A DNA stretch of 64,000 nt. Origin: an uncultured Oscillospiraceae bacterium. Lineage in GTDB: Bacteria; Bacillota; Clostridia; Oscillospirales; Oscillospiraceae. The translations under genes and the position numbers were made by a program. The stretch spans positions 1 through 64,000 of the forward strand of contig CALXDH010000012.1 in NCBI GenBank assembly GCA_944387015.1. The letters run 5' to 3'. The notes under the pieces were generated by a model that made no database searches, was not told the origin of the DNA, and worked only from the letters and a program-made list of their open reading frames with translations. Positions 33,742 through 42,332 of the stretch are shown piece by piece. How positions within the stretch are numbered: position 1 is the stretch's first letter; each line of letters begins with the position of its first letter.

Positions 33742-34347
33742 ATGCGCATAACCTGGCTGGGACATGCCTGTTTTTTGCTGGAAGAGGATGGCTACCGGAT
33801 CGTGACGGACCCTTATACCGGAGTGGAAGGCTATCCGCCTCTGGAGGCGGAGGCCCATGCAGTCTATTGCAGCCACCATCATTTTGACCATGACGCTGTG
33901 GACTGCGTCAGGCTGCTGCCCGCCCGGGAGAGCCCCTTCCATGTCCGGGAGATCCAGGCCTTCCACGACGACCAGAAGGGCGCCCTGCGGGGCCCCAATA
34001 CCATCCGGGTGTTCACCGCCGGCGGCGTGTCGGTGGTCCATCTGGGCGATCTGGGCCACGCATTGACGGCGGAGCAGCTGGCGGCCATCGGGCCGGTGGA
34101 CGGCGTGCTGGTGCCGGTGGGCGGCGTCTATACGGTGGATGCCCAGGGGGCCAAGGCGGCCTGTGATGCCATCGGCCCCAAGTGGATCGTCCCCATGCAC
34201 TATCACCATGCCCCTTACGGACTGCCTAACATCGCCGGAGTGGAGGACTTCCTGGCCCTGTGGCCGGCGGAGCGGGTCCATCCCCTGTCCGGCGCCTGTG
34301 TGGACACGGCGACGGCGCCGGAGGGTGTGCTGCTGCCAAAATTCTGA
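33742..34347 (+). CDS. MBL-fold metal-dependent hydrolase (UlaG-like)
   Basis: This 201-residue protein is of the short metallo-beta-lactamase-fold type: ITWLGHACFLLEEDGYRIVTDPY, metal-binding SHHHFDHDAVD, VHLGDLGHAL and the final His in VPMHYHH. This set is found in UlaG/UPF0173-like hydrolases. The substrate is unknown. AAAGGAGG precedes the ATG. It follows the DUF4349 gene and may be partly cotranscribed with it. Confidence 0.9.
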   Translation: MRITWLGHACFLLEEDGYRIVTDPYTGVEGYPPLEAEAHAVYCSHHHFDHDAVDCVRLLPARESPFHVREIQAFHDDQKGALRGPNTIRVFTAGGVSVVHLGDLGHALTAEQLAAIGPVDGVLVPVGGVYTVDAQGAKAACDAIGPKWIVPMHYHHAPYGLPNIAGVEDFLALWPAERVHPLSGACVDTATAPEGVLLPKF

Positions 34348-34376
34348 TTGACAAGGAACTCCAAACTGCGTAATAT
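34348..34376 (+). promoter_or_regulatory. Promoter of the SGNH hydrolase gene
   Basis: TTGACA (34348-34353) and TAATAT (34371-34376) with a 17-bp spacer, 40 bp upstream of the start. Confidence 0.7.
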
Positions 34377-34415
34377 AGTATTAAATACTAGATTACATGG
34401 TTTGGAGGTGCGCTT

Positions 34416-35123
34416 ATGGAGCGCCGAACAGAGATCACACTTCTGGGGGATTCTATCCTGAAGGGAATCCAGGTAGATCCAAAGACCCGTGGCTATCAAG
34501 TCCGCAACGACATCGGGATCCCGGAGTTGGAGGCGGAGTTTGGCCTGCATGTGCGCAACGACGCCCACTTCGGAGCCACCTGCGTCAAGGGGGCAAAGCT
34601 GCTGGACCGGCTGCTGGCCTCCGGCCGGCCCTGTCAGGCGGTGGTGATGGACTTCGGGGGCAACGACTGCGACTTCCGCTGGCGGGACATCGCGGCGGAC
34701 CCCGCCGGGGCCCATCTGCCGGCAGTGCCGCTGCCGGAGTTCCGGGAGCGGTACCGGGGGATGGTCCGCCGCCTGCGGGAGGCGGGGATCCAGCCGATCC
34801 TGATGAACCTGCCGCCGCTGCTGTCCCAGTGTTTTTTTGACTGGTGGTGCCGGGACCTGGACCAGGCAGCAGTGCGGACGTGGCTGGGAGATGTCAGCAA
34901 CATCTACGCCCATCAGGAGCGGTATTCCCGGGCGGTGGAATCCCTGGCCCGGGAGGAGCGGGTGCCCCTGGTGGATGTGCGGGGAGCCTTCCTGGCCCAC
35001 GGCCATCTGGAGACGCTGCTGTGTGAGGACGGGACCCACCCCAATTCCGCCGGGCAGGCCCTGATCGGCCAGGCATTTCGGAAGTTCGCCGAAGCGCAGG
35101 AATCCCTGCCGGAGACGGCGTGA
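34416..35123 (+). CDS. SGNH/GDSL-family hydrolase
   Basis: This 235-residue protein has the four SGNH blocks: catalytic Ser in LLGDSILKG, Gly in HFGATCVKGAKL, Asn in MDFGGNDCDFRW, and the Asp-His pair in CEDGTHPNSAG. No signal peptide is seen, so it acts inside the cell, probably as an esterase or lipase-like acylhydrolase with unknown substrate. GGAGG stands about nine bases before the ATG. It has its own promoter. Confidence 0.92.
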   Translation: MERRTEITLLGDSILKGIQVDPKTRGYQVRNDIGIPELEAEFGLHVRNDAHFGATCVKGAKLLDRLLASGRPCQAVVMDFGGNDCDFRWRDIAADPAGAHLPAVPLPEFRERYRGMVRRLREAGIQPILMNLPPLLSQCFFDWWCRDLDQAAVRTWLGDVSNIYAHQERYSRAVESLAREERVPLVDVRGAFLAHGHLETLLCEDGTHPNSAGQALIGQAFRKFAEAQESLPETA

Positions 35124-35167
35124 GCAGGCAGTTTGCCCTTTGCAGGGCAAACGCAGACGAAAAGAAA

Positions 35168-35201
35168 CGGGAGACGTGAAAACACGTCTCCCGCCTTTTT
35201 T
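35168..35201. terminator. Terminator between convergent genes
   Basis: CGGGAGACGTG pairs with CACGTCTCCCG around AAAA, followed by CCTTTTTTG rightward and TTTCTTTTC leftward. Confidence 0.85.
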
Positions 35202-35218
35202 GTGGAAAAAGGTTTGAT

Positions 35219-35920
35219 TTACCAGCGGTCCGGCCAGCCCACACCGCCGCCGGGGAAGGCGCCGAAGGGCTCGGGGTTTTCGGCATGGAGCATCTCCGCG
35301 CGGATCATGGCGGAGGTGTCCGGTACGGTGTCGGGCCCGAAGTCGGCGAAGTCGGCGCTGTCCATCAAAATGGCGCCAATCCGCTCCATGTCCGCCAGGT
35401 TTGCCTGCTGGATCTCCTCGGTCTGGGAGGAGCAGCAGTCGGTGAGGATCACGGTGTTGTACTCCAGGGCCATGGCGTCATAGCAGGAGGTGCGGATGCA
35501 GTTGGGGGTGGTGGTGCCGGTGAGGATCACGGTGCGGATGTCCAGCCGCCGGAGGATCAGATCCAGCTCGGTGTGGAAAAAGGCGCTCCACCGGGGCTTC
35601 CAGATGGTGTAGTCTCCGGGCTGGGGCTGAAGGCCCTCCGGCGCCTGGGCGCTGTTGGGGCCCAGGGAAGCGGGGCCGCAGGCCCGGCCGCCGGCCTTCC
35701 AGCCCTCGTACCGGGTCAGCTCCACATCACTGCCGTCGGCGCGGTAGATGCGCTTGACGAAAAACACGGGAATGCCCTTCTCCCGGGTCAGCTCCACGGC
35801 CCGCACACAGGCAGGGACGGTGGCGGCGGCGCCCCGGATGCAGTGGCCCCCCTGGGGGGTGACGAAGCCGTTTTCCATGTCGATGACCAGCAAAGCGGCC
35901 CGGCTGGGATTTTCTTTCAT
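35219..35920 (-). CDS. Isochorismatase-family cysteine hydrolase
   Basis: This 233-residue protein has the isochorismatase-like fold with catalytic Asp in LLVIDMENGF, Lys in IWKPRWSAFF and the nucleophile Cys in GTTTPNCIRTSCYDAMA, preceded by the usual cis-peptide region. Family members hydrolyse amides such as nicotinamide, biuret or N-carbamoyl compounds; the substrate here is not deducible. AAGGAGG precedes the ATG. It is the last gene of a leftward cluster, 15 bp after the membrane-protein gene. Confidence 0.9.
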   Translation of the reverse strand: MKENPSRAALLVIDMENGFVTPQGGHCIRGAAATVPACVRAVELTREKGIPVFFVKRIYRADGSDVELTRYEGWKAGGRACGPASLGPNSAQAPEGLQPQPGDYTIWKPRWSAFFHTELDLILRRLDIRTVILTGTTTPNCIRTSCYDAMALEYNTVILTDCCSSQTEEIQQANLADMERIGAILMDSADFADFGPDTVPDTSAMIRAEMLHAENPEPFGAFPGGGVGWPDRW

Positions 35921-35935
35921 GATGTGATGACCTCC

Positions 35936-36919
35936 TTAATAGGTAAACGGGATGCCCCGGTCCGTCAGGTCCGCCAGCAGCAGGCCGTTGTTGGCGCAGG
36001 TACCGCTGCTGCAGGCCAGCACCCGGCCCTCCTGGTCCAGCAGCTCCGCGGCGGAGAGAGGGAAGAACATGGCGAAGGTGATCCGCTGCCGGACAGAAGC
36101 CACGTCATCCAGGGAGAATTCGCTGGTCTGGAAGCGGACGCTGCGGTAGCGGACGCGGCCGTCGGCCACCTCCATGCGCTCCGCCTGGAACCGGACGGCA
36201 TAGACCAGAGAAAGGACCATGCCAATCACCGCGATAGCGGCCATGAAAAGCGGGGTGTCCAGCAAAACAGAGTAGATCAGCAAGGCTGCAAAGCATACTG
36301 CCGCCAGCGCTACCAGGCCCTTGAGCCACCAGGGGCGGGCCAGGGTATACCGGGCAGGAGCGGCGTCAGGCAGCTCAAATTCCTCGGTGATCTCGTGGGG
36401 ACCGGGAGTCAGGACCTCAGAGTCGGCGGGGACCGATTCGCTGATGGTGACGTTCCGGCTGCGCAGCTCTGCCAGCAGGATCCCGGCGTTTTCCATGTTT
36501 ACCCGCAGCCGGAACAGCGTGGAGCGGCTGCGGCCCTGGAAGAGCAGGGTGTTGCGCTTGGTCTGGACGAAGAGCAGGTCGGAGAAGGTGAAGTTCAGCG
36601 TCCGCTGCCGCCAGACGTGGTAGCGCAGCTGCTCTCCATCTACCTCCAGCCAGCTCCAGACGTTTTTCAGCGTGTAGGCAAAGCAGGCCAGAAACAGCAC
36701 CCCCAGCAAGATGCGGTAGAGCTGGGTGGCGTCGTCATCCATACCCCGGGCAGCCATCAGATAGGCCACCAGCAAAATACCCGTCACGACGGAAGCTGCC
36801 GCCAGAAAGACGGTCTCCAGCCGGTTGGGGCGAACGATGTAATGCTGGGGAATGGCCGACGTCACCAACCGGGTGCGGACGGGCTGGGAAGGATTGCTGA
36901 GCTCGTTTTTGGACTGCAT
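35936..36919 (-). CDS. Membrane protein of unknown function
   Basis: I do not recognise this 327-residue protein. Hydrophobic pairs at about 40-85 (VFLAAASVVTGILLVAYLM, ILLGVLFLACFAYTL) and 205-250 (GLVALAAVCFAALLIYSVLL, FMAAIAVIGMVLSLVYAV) suggest four membrane helices. Each pair is followed by a soluble PH-like segment (about 90-150 and 250-315), so the protein may be an internal duplication with two bPH-type domains. Start 36919 is supported by AAAGGAG nine bases upstream. It begins one base after the methyltransferase stop. Confidence 0.8.
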   Translation of the reverse strand: MQSKNELSNPSQPVRTRLVTSAIPQHYIVRPNRLETVFLAAASVVTGILLVAYLMAARGMDDDATQLYRILLGVLFLACFAYTLKNVWSWLEVDGEQLRYHVWRQRTLNFTFSDLLFVQTKRNTLLFQGRSRSTLFRLRVNMENAGILLAELRSRNVTISESVPADSEVLTPGPHEITEEFELPDAAPARYTLARPWWLKGLVALAAVCFAALLIYSVLLDTPLFMAAIAVIGMVLSLVYAVRFQAERMEVADGRVRYRSVRFQTSEFSLDDVASVRQRITFAMFFPLSAAELLDQEGRVLACSSGTCANNGLLLADLTDRGIPFTY

Positions 36920-36920
36920 A

Positions 36921-37760
36921 TCAAAGGTCTCCTTTTTTGTCATCTCGGCGGAACACATGGACGCGGAAGGCGATGCGGGTGGTGAGGGTATTCAGGGCCG
37001 CCAGCCGCTCCTTGCCGGAGCGGGGCGTTTTCCAAGCATAGGGGGTCATGCGGAAGAGGTTCTGAATGTCGGTCTGGGTGGGTAGGGTGATGTCTCCCTC
37101 CACCGGCACGATGGCCTCGTAGGCAAAGCCCTCGTAAGGGGTCTCCTTCTCCTCATTGGGATAGGGCCGGTCGTAGAGCACCTCCTTGAGCTGCCACAGA
37201 TGGTCCGCCGCCGGCACCACGTAGACGAAGGTACCGCCGGGGCGCAGCACCCGCCGGAACTCCTCCAGCGCCAGAGGGGAGAAGCAGTCCAGCAGCACGT
37301 CCACACGTTCATCCGCCACCGGCAGATGGTAGGAGGAGGCCACCGCGAAGGCGATGTCCCGGTCCCGTTTGGCGGCGGTGCGGAGGATAAACTTGGAGAT
37401 GTCGGTGCCTGCCATCTGGGGGCGGCGGCCCGCCTCCAGCAGGGCACGGTGGATGCCGACGGTGTAGTATCCCTCGCCGCAACCGGCGTCCAGGACCACT
37501 GGTTCCGGGCCGGTATGGGCCAAAATGATACTACAAAGCGTATTCAATAGCAGATCATAATACCCATTGGATAGGAAATCCCGGCGGGCGGCGGCCATTT
37601 CCCGGTCGTCGCCGGGGGCGGCGGAATGCTTTTGATTGGGGGGAAGCAAGTAGGTGTAGCCTTCCCGGGCGATGTCGTAACTGTGCCCGGCGGGGCAGCG
37701 GTAGACCCGTTCCTCCCGGCTGAGGGGAGCACCGCACACCGGGCAGCGGAACAGACTCAT
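36921..37760 (-). CDS. rlmA: RlmA-type 23S rRNA (guanine-N1)-methyltransferase
   Basis: This 279-residue SAM-dependent enzyme resembles RlmA, which methylates 23S rRNA at G745/G748 and can affect tylosin-type macrolide response. The N-terminal zinc ribbon is CPVCGAPLSREERVYRCPAGHSYDIAREGY, followed by LLPPNQK and the SAM motif VVLDAGCGEGYYT. Start MSLFRC has AAGGAGG upstream and overlaps the MATE stop by four bases (ATGA), so the two are translationally coupled. A link to drug response is suggested by that coupling but not proven. Confidence 0.88.
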   Translation of the reverse strand: MSLFRCPVCGAPLSREERVYRCPAGHSYDIAREGYTYLLPPNQKHSAAPGDDREMAAARRDFLSNGYYDLLLNTLCSIILAHTGPEPVVLDAGCGEGYYTVGIHRALLEAGRRPQMAGTDISKFILRTAAKRDRDIAFAVASSYHLPVADERVDVLLDCFSPLALEEFRRVLRPGGTFVYVVPAADHLWQLKEVLYDRPYPNEEKETPYEGFAYEAIVPVEGDITLPTQTDIQNLFRMTPYAWKTPRSGKERLAALNTLTTRIAFRVHVFRRDDKKGDL

Positions 37761-39145
37761 GACGCACTCCTCCTTGTGACGTCGTTGATCCACTTGCGGC
37801 TGCGCAGCCGCATAACGCCCAGAGGCATCTTGCAGATGTTTTCCGAGTAGATGCCAAGACACACCAGAGGCAGCGGCGCCTCCAGAACCAGGGCCGTCAG
37901 TGCGGCCATAGGCACCGCCACGCACCACAGGGGCGTCAGGTCGATGATGGTGGCCATCCGCACGTCCCCGCCGGAGCGGAGGACGCCGGTGATGTTGGAG
38001 ATGTCAAAAGACTTGAGGGGCAGCAGAATAAGGTATACCACGCACAGCGTGGCAGCGGCCTCGGTTGCCAGGGGCGAGAGGCTGAAGAGGGGATAGAGGT
38101 AGGGAATGAACACCAGCGGCAGCGCCAGCGCCAGTGCGGCGGCCAGTCCCAGGCCCAGCAGGAAGGAGACGATCAGCAAACACCAGCTCAGATCATAGAC
38201 CCGATCCTTGTCTGTCCCCTCGCCGATGGCCTTACCCAAAATCACGGCGGTGGCCCCCGCGAGACCGAAGCAGGAGACGGTGGTGAACTTGTCGATGTTG
38301 CCCATAATGGTATAGGCTGCCAGCATGTCGGCGCTGTCGGCCATGTGGCCCAGAATGGAGGTCATCACCGTGGTGCCCAGGCCCCACATGGTCTCGTTGA
38401 AGAGCACCGGCGTGGCGTATTTGGTAAAGCTCCGGGCAGTGTCGCGGCCAGGCCGCAGCAGCAGCCGGGGCCGCAGGGGGATGCGGCGGCACATCAGGGC
38501 GTACACCAGTACGATGAGAAACTCCACGATCCGGGCGGTGAGGGTGGCGATGGCGGCGCCGGTGATCCCCAGGGCGGGGGCGCCGAACTTGCCGAAGATC
38601 AGGCAGTAGTTGAGGAAGGTGTTGAGCAGCATGGACGCAGCGAACACCTTCATGCCCAGAGCCGGATTTTCCGCGCTGCGCTGCATGCTGACATACACGC
38701 TGCTGACGGCGTTGAAGATGTAGGAGATGCCCACGATCCGCAGGTACGGCGCGCCCATCTCCACCAGGGTGCGGTTGTCGGTCACCAGCAGCAGGACCTG
38801 GTGGGGGAAAAGAAAGAGCGCTGCCGCCATGGCTGCGGCGATCGCCAGTCCGGCGTACATGGCAAAGCCCATACAGCGGTTGATGGCGTCCAGGTCCTGC
38901 TTGCCCCAGTACTGGCTCACCAGGATGGTGAGGCCGCTCATGAGGCCGAAGATGATGACCTGGATGAGGTAGATGGGGGCGTTGGCGGCGGTGACGGCGG
39001 AGAGTTCGTTGCTGCCAAGCAACCCCACCATGAAGGTGTCCACAAAACCCAGGGATGTGGTAATGAGGTTTTGGATGATCAGCGGGAGCGCCAGACGGAA
39101 CAGCCGGCGGTAAAAGCCGGGCTCCCGGCGGAGATAGTGAAACAT
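37757..39145 (-). CDS. MATE-family efflux transporter
   Basis: This 462-residue membrane protein has the twelve-helix MATE architecture in two six-helix halves (first repeat LPLIIQNLITTSLGFVDTFMVGLLG; second TPVLFNETMWGLGTTVMTSILG). Family members export cationic drugs using sodium or proton gradients. The start at MFHYLRRE is set by AAAGGA eight bases upstream. It overlaps rlmA by four bases and follows the cysteine desulfurase gene by 62 bp. Confidence 0.94.
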   Translation of the reverse strand: MFHYLRREPGFYRRLFRLALPLIIQNLITTSLGFVDTFMVGLLGSNELSAVTAANAPIYLIQVIIFGLMSGLTILVSQYWGKQDLDAINRCMGFAMYAGLAIAAAMAAALFLFPHQVLLLVTDNRTLVEMGAPYLRIVGISYIFNAVSSVYVSMQRSAENPALGMKVFAASMLLNTFLNYCLIFGKFGAPALGITGAAIATLTARIVEFLIVLVYALMCRRIPLRPRLLLRPGRDTARSFTKYATPVLFNETMWGLGTTVMTSILGHMADSADMLAAYTIMGNIDKFTTVSCFGLAGATAVILGKAIGEGTDKDRVYDLSWCLLIVSFLLGLGLAAALALALPLVFIPYLYPLFSLSPLATEAAATLCVVYLILLPLKSFDISNITGVLRSGGDVRMATIIDLTPLWCVAVPMAALTALVLEAPLPLVCLGIYSENICKMPLGVMRLRSRKWINDVTRRSAS

Positions 39146-39207
39146 GGGGCACATCCTTTGTGATGAAATAGGGTCCCGGTCTCAGAAGAGAATCGGTCGG
39201 GAAAGCA

Positions 39208-40341
39208 TTACAGCATGGGCATCCGGGTGTCGTGATGGCGCCGGAGGGCCTGGACACAGGCATCGATGTCCTCCCGGGTGGTCTCCGGGCCGAAGCTCAG
39301 GCGCACCACGCTGCCGGCGGTCTTTTTGGGCAGGTGCAATGCGGCCACCACCTGGCTGGGCTTGCCCTGGTGGCAGGCGGAGCCGGCAGAGATGCAGATG
39401 CCCTGGCTGCCCAGGTCGTTGACGATGTTCTGGCTGGGCCAGCCCACCAGGGAGACGGAGAGGATGTGAGGCGCGTCGCTGCGGCCCACGAATACCAGGT
39501 CCGGGATGGCGGAGAGCTTCTCTTTGGCGTAAGCTTTGATCTCTGCCATGTGGAGGAGCTTGTCCTCCAGGTCCTCGGTCCGCAGTTCCACCGCCTTGGC
39601 AAAGCCGGCGATCTGGGCCGTGGCCTCGGTGCCGGACCGGAGACCGCCTTCCTGACCGCCGCCGGGCAGCAGGGGCCGGGGATTTTTCACCCGGGGCCCG
39701 ATGTACAGCGCACCGATGCCCTTGGGGCCGCCGATCTTGTGGGCGGAGATGGTGATAAAGTCCGCTCCCAGGGTCTTGGCGGAGAAGGGGATCTTCAAAA
39801 AGCCCTGAACGGCGTCGGTGTGGAGGAGGGTCTGGGGATTTTTGGCCGCCAGACCCCGGGCAATGTCCTGAATGGGATAGATGGTTCCCAGCTCGTTGTT
39901 CACCAGCATGCAGGAAACCAGCGCCGTGTCCGGCCGGACGGCGTCCAGCACCTGCTGAGCGGTGATGACGCCCTCCCCGTCGGGGGTGAGGTAGGTGACC
40001 TCCCAGCCCTGCTTCTCCATCCAGCGGCAGCCCTCCAGCATGGCGCTGTGCTCCACCGCGGTGGTGACGATGTGATGGCCCAGGCGGCGGTTCTGCCAGC
40101 AGGCAGCCTGGATGGCCCAGTTGTCCCCCTCCGTGCCGCAGGAGGTGAAAAACAGCTGCCGGCTCTCACAGCCAAGGGCCTTGGCCACCGTCCGGCGCCA
40201 GAGTTCTACCTGCTTTTTCGTTTCCAGTCCCATGGGATATTGGGCGCTGGGGTTTCCGAAGTGTTCCGTGAGCACGGTGTACATGGTGTCCGCCACGGCC
40301 CGGGGCACCGGGGTGGTGGCTGCGTGGTCCAGATAGATCAT
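39208..40341 (-). CDS. Cysteine desulfurase (NifS/IscS-like)
   Basis: This 377-residue PLP enzyme takes sulfur from cysteine. The PLP Lys lies in TISAHKIGGPKG, the His in TTAVEHSAML, and the active Cys in GSACHQGKPS near residue 325. No iscU, nifU or thiI gene adjoins it; the divergent neighbour mtaB is a radical-SAM methylthiotransferase that needs Fe-S clusters and sulfur, a plausible consumer. Start MIYLDHAATTP is typical. Confidence 0.93.
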   Translation of the reverse strand: MIYLDHAATTPVPRAVADTMYTVLTEHFGNPSAQYPMGLETKKQVELWRRTVAKALGCESRQLFFTSCGTEGDNWAIQAACWQNRRLGHHIVTTAVEHSAMLEGCRWMEKQGWEVTYLTPDGEGVITAQQVLDAVRPDTALVSCMLVNNELGTIYPIQDIARGLAAKNPQTLLHTDAVQGFLKIPFSAKTLGADFITISAHKIGGPKGIGALYIGPRVKNPRPLLPGGGQEGGLRSGTEATAQIAGFAKAVELRTEDLEDKLLHMAEIKAYAKEKLSAIPDLVFVGRSDAPHILSVSLVGWPSQNIVNDLGSQGICISAGSACHQGKPSQVVAALHLPKKTAGSVVRLSFGPETTREDIDACVQALRRHHDTRMPML

Positions 40342-40367
40342 GGCGATAAACCTCCTGCCGTTGGGGG

Positions 40368-40396
40368 TTGCCCGACGGCGAAAATACTCGTATAAT
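40368..40396 (+). promoter_or_regulatory. mtaB promoter
   Basis: TTGCCC (40368-40373) and TATAAT (40391-40396) with a 17-bp spacer; a second TATAAT lies at 40413-40418. The region is AT-rich and divergent to the desulfurase gene. Confidence 0.6.
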
Positions 40397-40448
40397 AGAC
40401 GTATCTATACATTATAATCAGGATTTTTGGAAAGCGCAAGGAGTAACC

Positions 40449-41738
40449 ATGAAAGTTGCCATCTATACCCTGGGGTGCAAAGTGAATCAGTACGAGACCC
40501 AGGCCATCGAGCAGACCCTCCGGGCCCGGGGCCATGAGGTGGTGCCCTTTACCGAGGAGGCGGACGCCTACGTCATCAACAGCTGCTCCGTCACTGCCGT
40601 CAGCGATCAGAAGTCCCGGCAGATGCTCCACCGGGTCCGGCGGCAGCACCCCGACGCCGTGGCGGCGCTGTGCGGCTGCTACCCCCAGACCCACGCCGAG
40701 GACGTCCGGGCCCTGGATGTGGACCTGATCGCCGGCACCGGAGACCGCATCGGCTTTGTGGAGCTGCTGGAAGAGGCGGCGGAGAAAAAGGGCCGCATCG
40801 AGGCCATCGACCAGTCCTTTGAGCGGCGGGTCTTTGAAGTGCTGCCCGCCGGCGGCCTGGAGGAGCGGACCCGTGCCATGCTGAAGGTGGAGGACGGGTG
40901 CGTGAACTTCTGCACCTACTGCATCATCCCCTATGCCCGGGGACCGGTGCGGTCCCTGCCCCTCACGGAGGCGGCCCGCCAGGCTGCGGAGCTGCGGGAG
41001 GAGGGCTACCGGGAGATCGTGCTCACCGGCATTGAGATCTCCTCCTGGGGCCGGGATCTGAAGGACGGGACCTCTCTCATCGATCTGGTGGAGGCGATCT
41101 GTGCCGCGGCGCCGGGGGTCCGGATCCGGCTGGGCAGCCTGGAGCCCCGGACGGTGACGGAGGACTTCTGCCGCCGGGCAGCGGCGCTGCCGGACCTTTG
41201 TCCCCAGTTCCATTTGTCGCTGCAAAGCGGATGCGACGAGACGCTGCGGCGGATGAACCGAAAGTACGATACCGCCAGATATGCACAGTCTGTTGCACTT
41301 TTAAACCAATATTTTGACCGGCCGGCCATCACCACGGACCTGATCTGCGGCTTCCCGGAGGAGACAGAGGAGGAGTTTTCCCAGACGCTGGAGTTCATCG
41401 CCTCCTGCGGCTTTGCCCAGATGCATCTCTTCCCCTATTCCGTTCGCCCCGGCACACCGGCGGCAGAGATGCCCCAGGTGCCCAAGGCGGTGAAGGAGGA
41501 GCGGTGCCGCCGGGCCTCGGAAACCGCGGCCGGGATGCGCCGGGCATATCTGGAGGGCTGCGTGGGGCAGGTGTACCCGGTGCTCTTTGAACAGCCCCGG
41601 GACGGCAAGTTCTTCGGCCACGCCCCCAACTACATGGAGGTGCTGGCGGACGGTGAGGGGCTGCACAACCAGGTGCGCACTGTGGAGATCACCGGCACCG
41701 ACGGCCAGGCCCTGCTGGGCCGGATCCTGGAGGGGTGA
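40449..41738 (+). CDS. mtaB: tRNA (N6-L-threonylcarbamoyladenosine(37)-C2)-methylthiotransferase
   Basis: This 429-residue radical-SAM enzyme adds a methylthio group to t6A37 of tRNAs. The N-terminal UPF0004 domain (TLGCKVNQYETQAIEQ, INSCSVTAVSDQKSRQ, LCGCYPQ) supplies three Cys for one 4Fe-4S cluster. The radical-SAM motif CVNFCTYCIIPYARGPVRS supplies the other. A short TRAM-like C-terminus follows. GGCVNQYET-type wording and AVSDQKSRQ separate MtaB from MiaB. GGAG lies six bases upstream. The next gene starts one base after its stop. Confidence 0.94.
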   Translation: MKVAIYTLGCKVNQYETQAIEQTLRARGHEVVPFTEEADAYVINSCSVTAVSDQKSRQMLHRVRRQHPDAVAALCGCYPQTHAEDVRALDVDLIAGTGDRIGFVELLEEAAEKKGRIEAIDQSFERRVFEVLPAGGLEERTRAMLKVEDGCVNFCTYCIIPYARGPVRSLPLTEAARQAAELREEGYREIVLTGIEISSWGRDLKDGTSLIDLVEAICAAAPGVRIRLGSLEPRTVTEDFCRRAAALPDLCPQFHLSLQSGCDETLRRMNRKYDTARYAQSVALLNQYFDRPAITTDLICGFPEETEEEFSQTLEFIASCGFAQMHLFPYSVRPGTPAAEMPQVPKAVKEERCRRASETAAGMRRAYLEGCVGQVYPVLFEQPRDGKFFGHAPNYMEVLADGEGLHNQVRTVEITGTDGQALLGRILEG

Positions 41739-41739
41739 G

Positions 41740-42315
41740 ATGAGAAGTCACTTTTTTGCCTATCTCTCCCGGATGCGGTTCATCCAGCGCTGGGCCCTGA
41801 TGCGCAACACCGCCCCGGAGAATGTCCAGGAGCACAGCCACCAGGTGGCGGTGCTGGCCCATGCCCTGGCGGTGATCCGCAACGGAAAGTTCGGCGGGCA
41901 GGTGGACCCGGGAGCGGTGGCGGTGGCGGCGCTCTACCACGACGCCAGCGAGATCCTCACCGGCGACATGCCTACCCCCATCAAGTACGATAACCCCGCC
42001 ATTCAGGGGGCTTACCGGGATGTGGAGAAAATGGCGGAGAAAAAGCTTCTGGGGATGCTGCCGCAGGAGCTGCGGGAGGTGTACGCACCCATCCTCACTG
42101 TGCCGGACGAGGAGACAAGACGGCTGGTGAAGGCGGCGGACAAGCTCTCAGCCCACATCAAGTGTCTGGAGGAGCTCAAGGCGGGGAACCTGGAGTTCCG
42201 CCAGGCGGCGGAGCAGACCCGCCGGGCGCTGGAGAGCTACGACCTGCCGGAGGTGCGGTATTTCATCGACACCTTCCTGGAGAGTTTTTCCCTGTCTTTG
42301 GATGAGCTGAAATAA
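41740..42315 (+). CDS. HD-domain 5'-deoxynucleotidase (YfbR-like)
   Basis: This 191-residue phosphohydrolase has the YfbR layout: FIQRWALMRNTAPENVQEHSHQVAVLAHAL gives the first His, YHDASEILTGDMPTPIKY the HD pair and substrate loop, and KAADKLSAHIKCLEEL the last Asp. YfbR removes phosphate from deoxyribonucleoside 5'-monophosphates. The start ATG is one base past the mtaB stop, so both are cotranscribed. Confidence 0.92.
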   Translation: MRSHFFAYLSRMRFIQRWALMRNTAPENVQEHSHQVAVLAHALAVIRNGKFGGQVDPGAVAVAALYHDASEILTGDMPTPIKYDNPAIQGAYRDVEKMAEKKLLGMLPQELREVYAPILTVPDEETRRLVKAADKLSAHIKCLEELKAGNLEFRQAAEQTRRALESYDLPEVRYFIDTFLESFSLSLDELK

Positions 42316-42332
42316 GGAGAGGAGGCACCGCA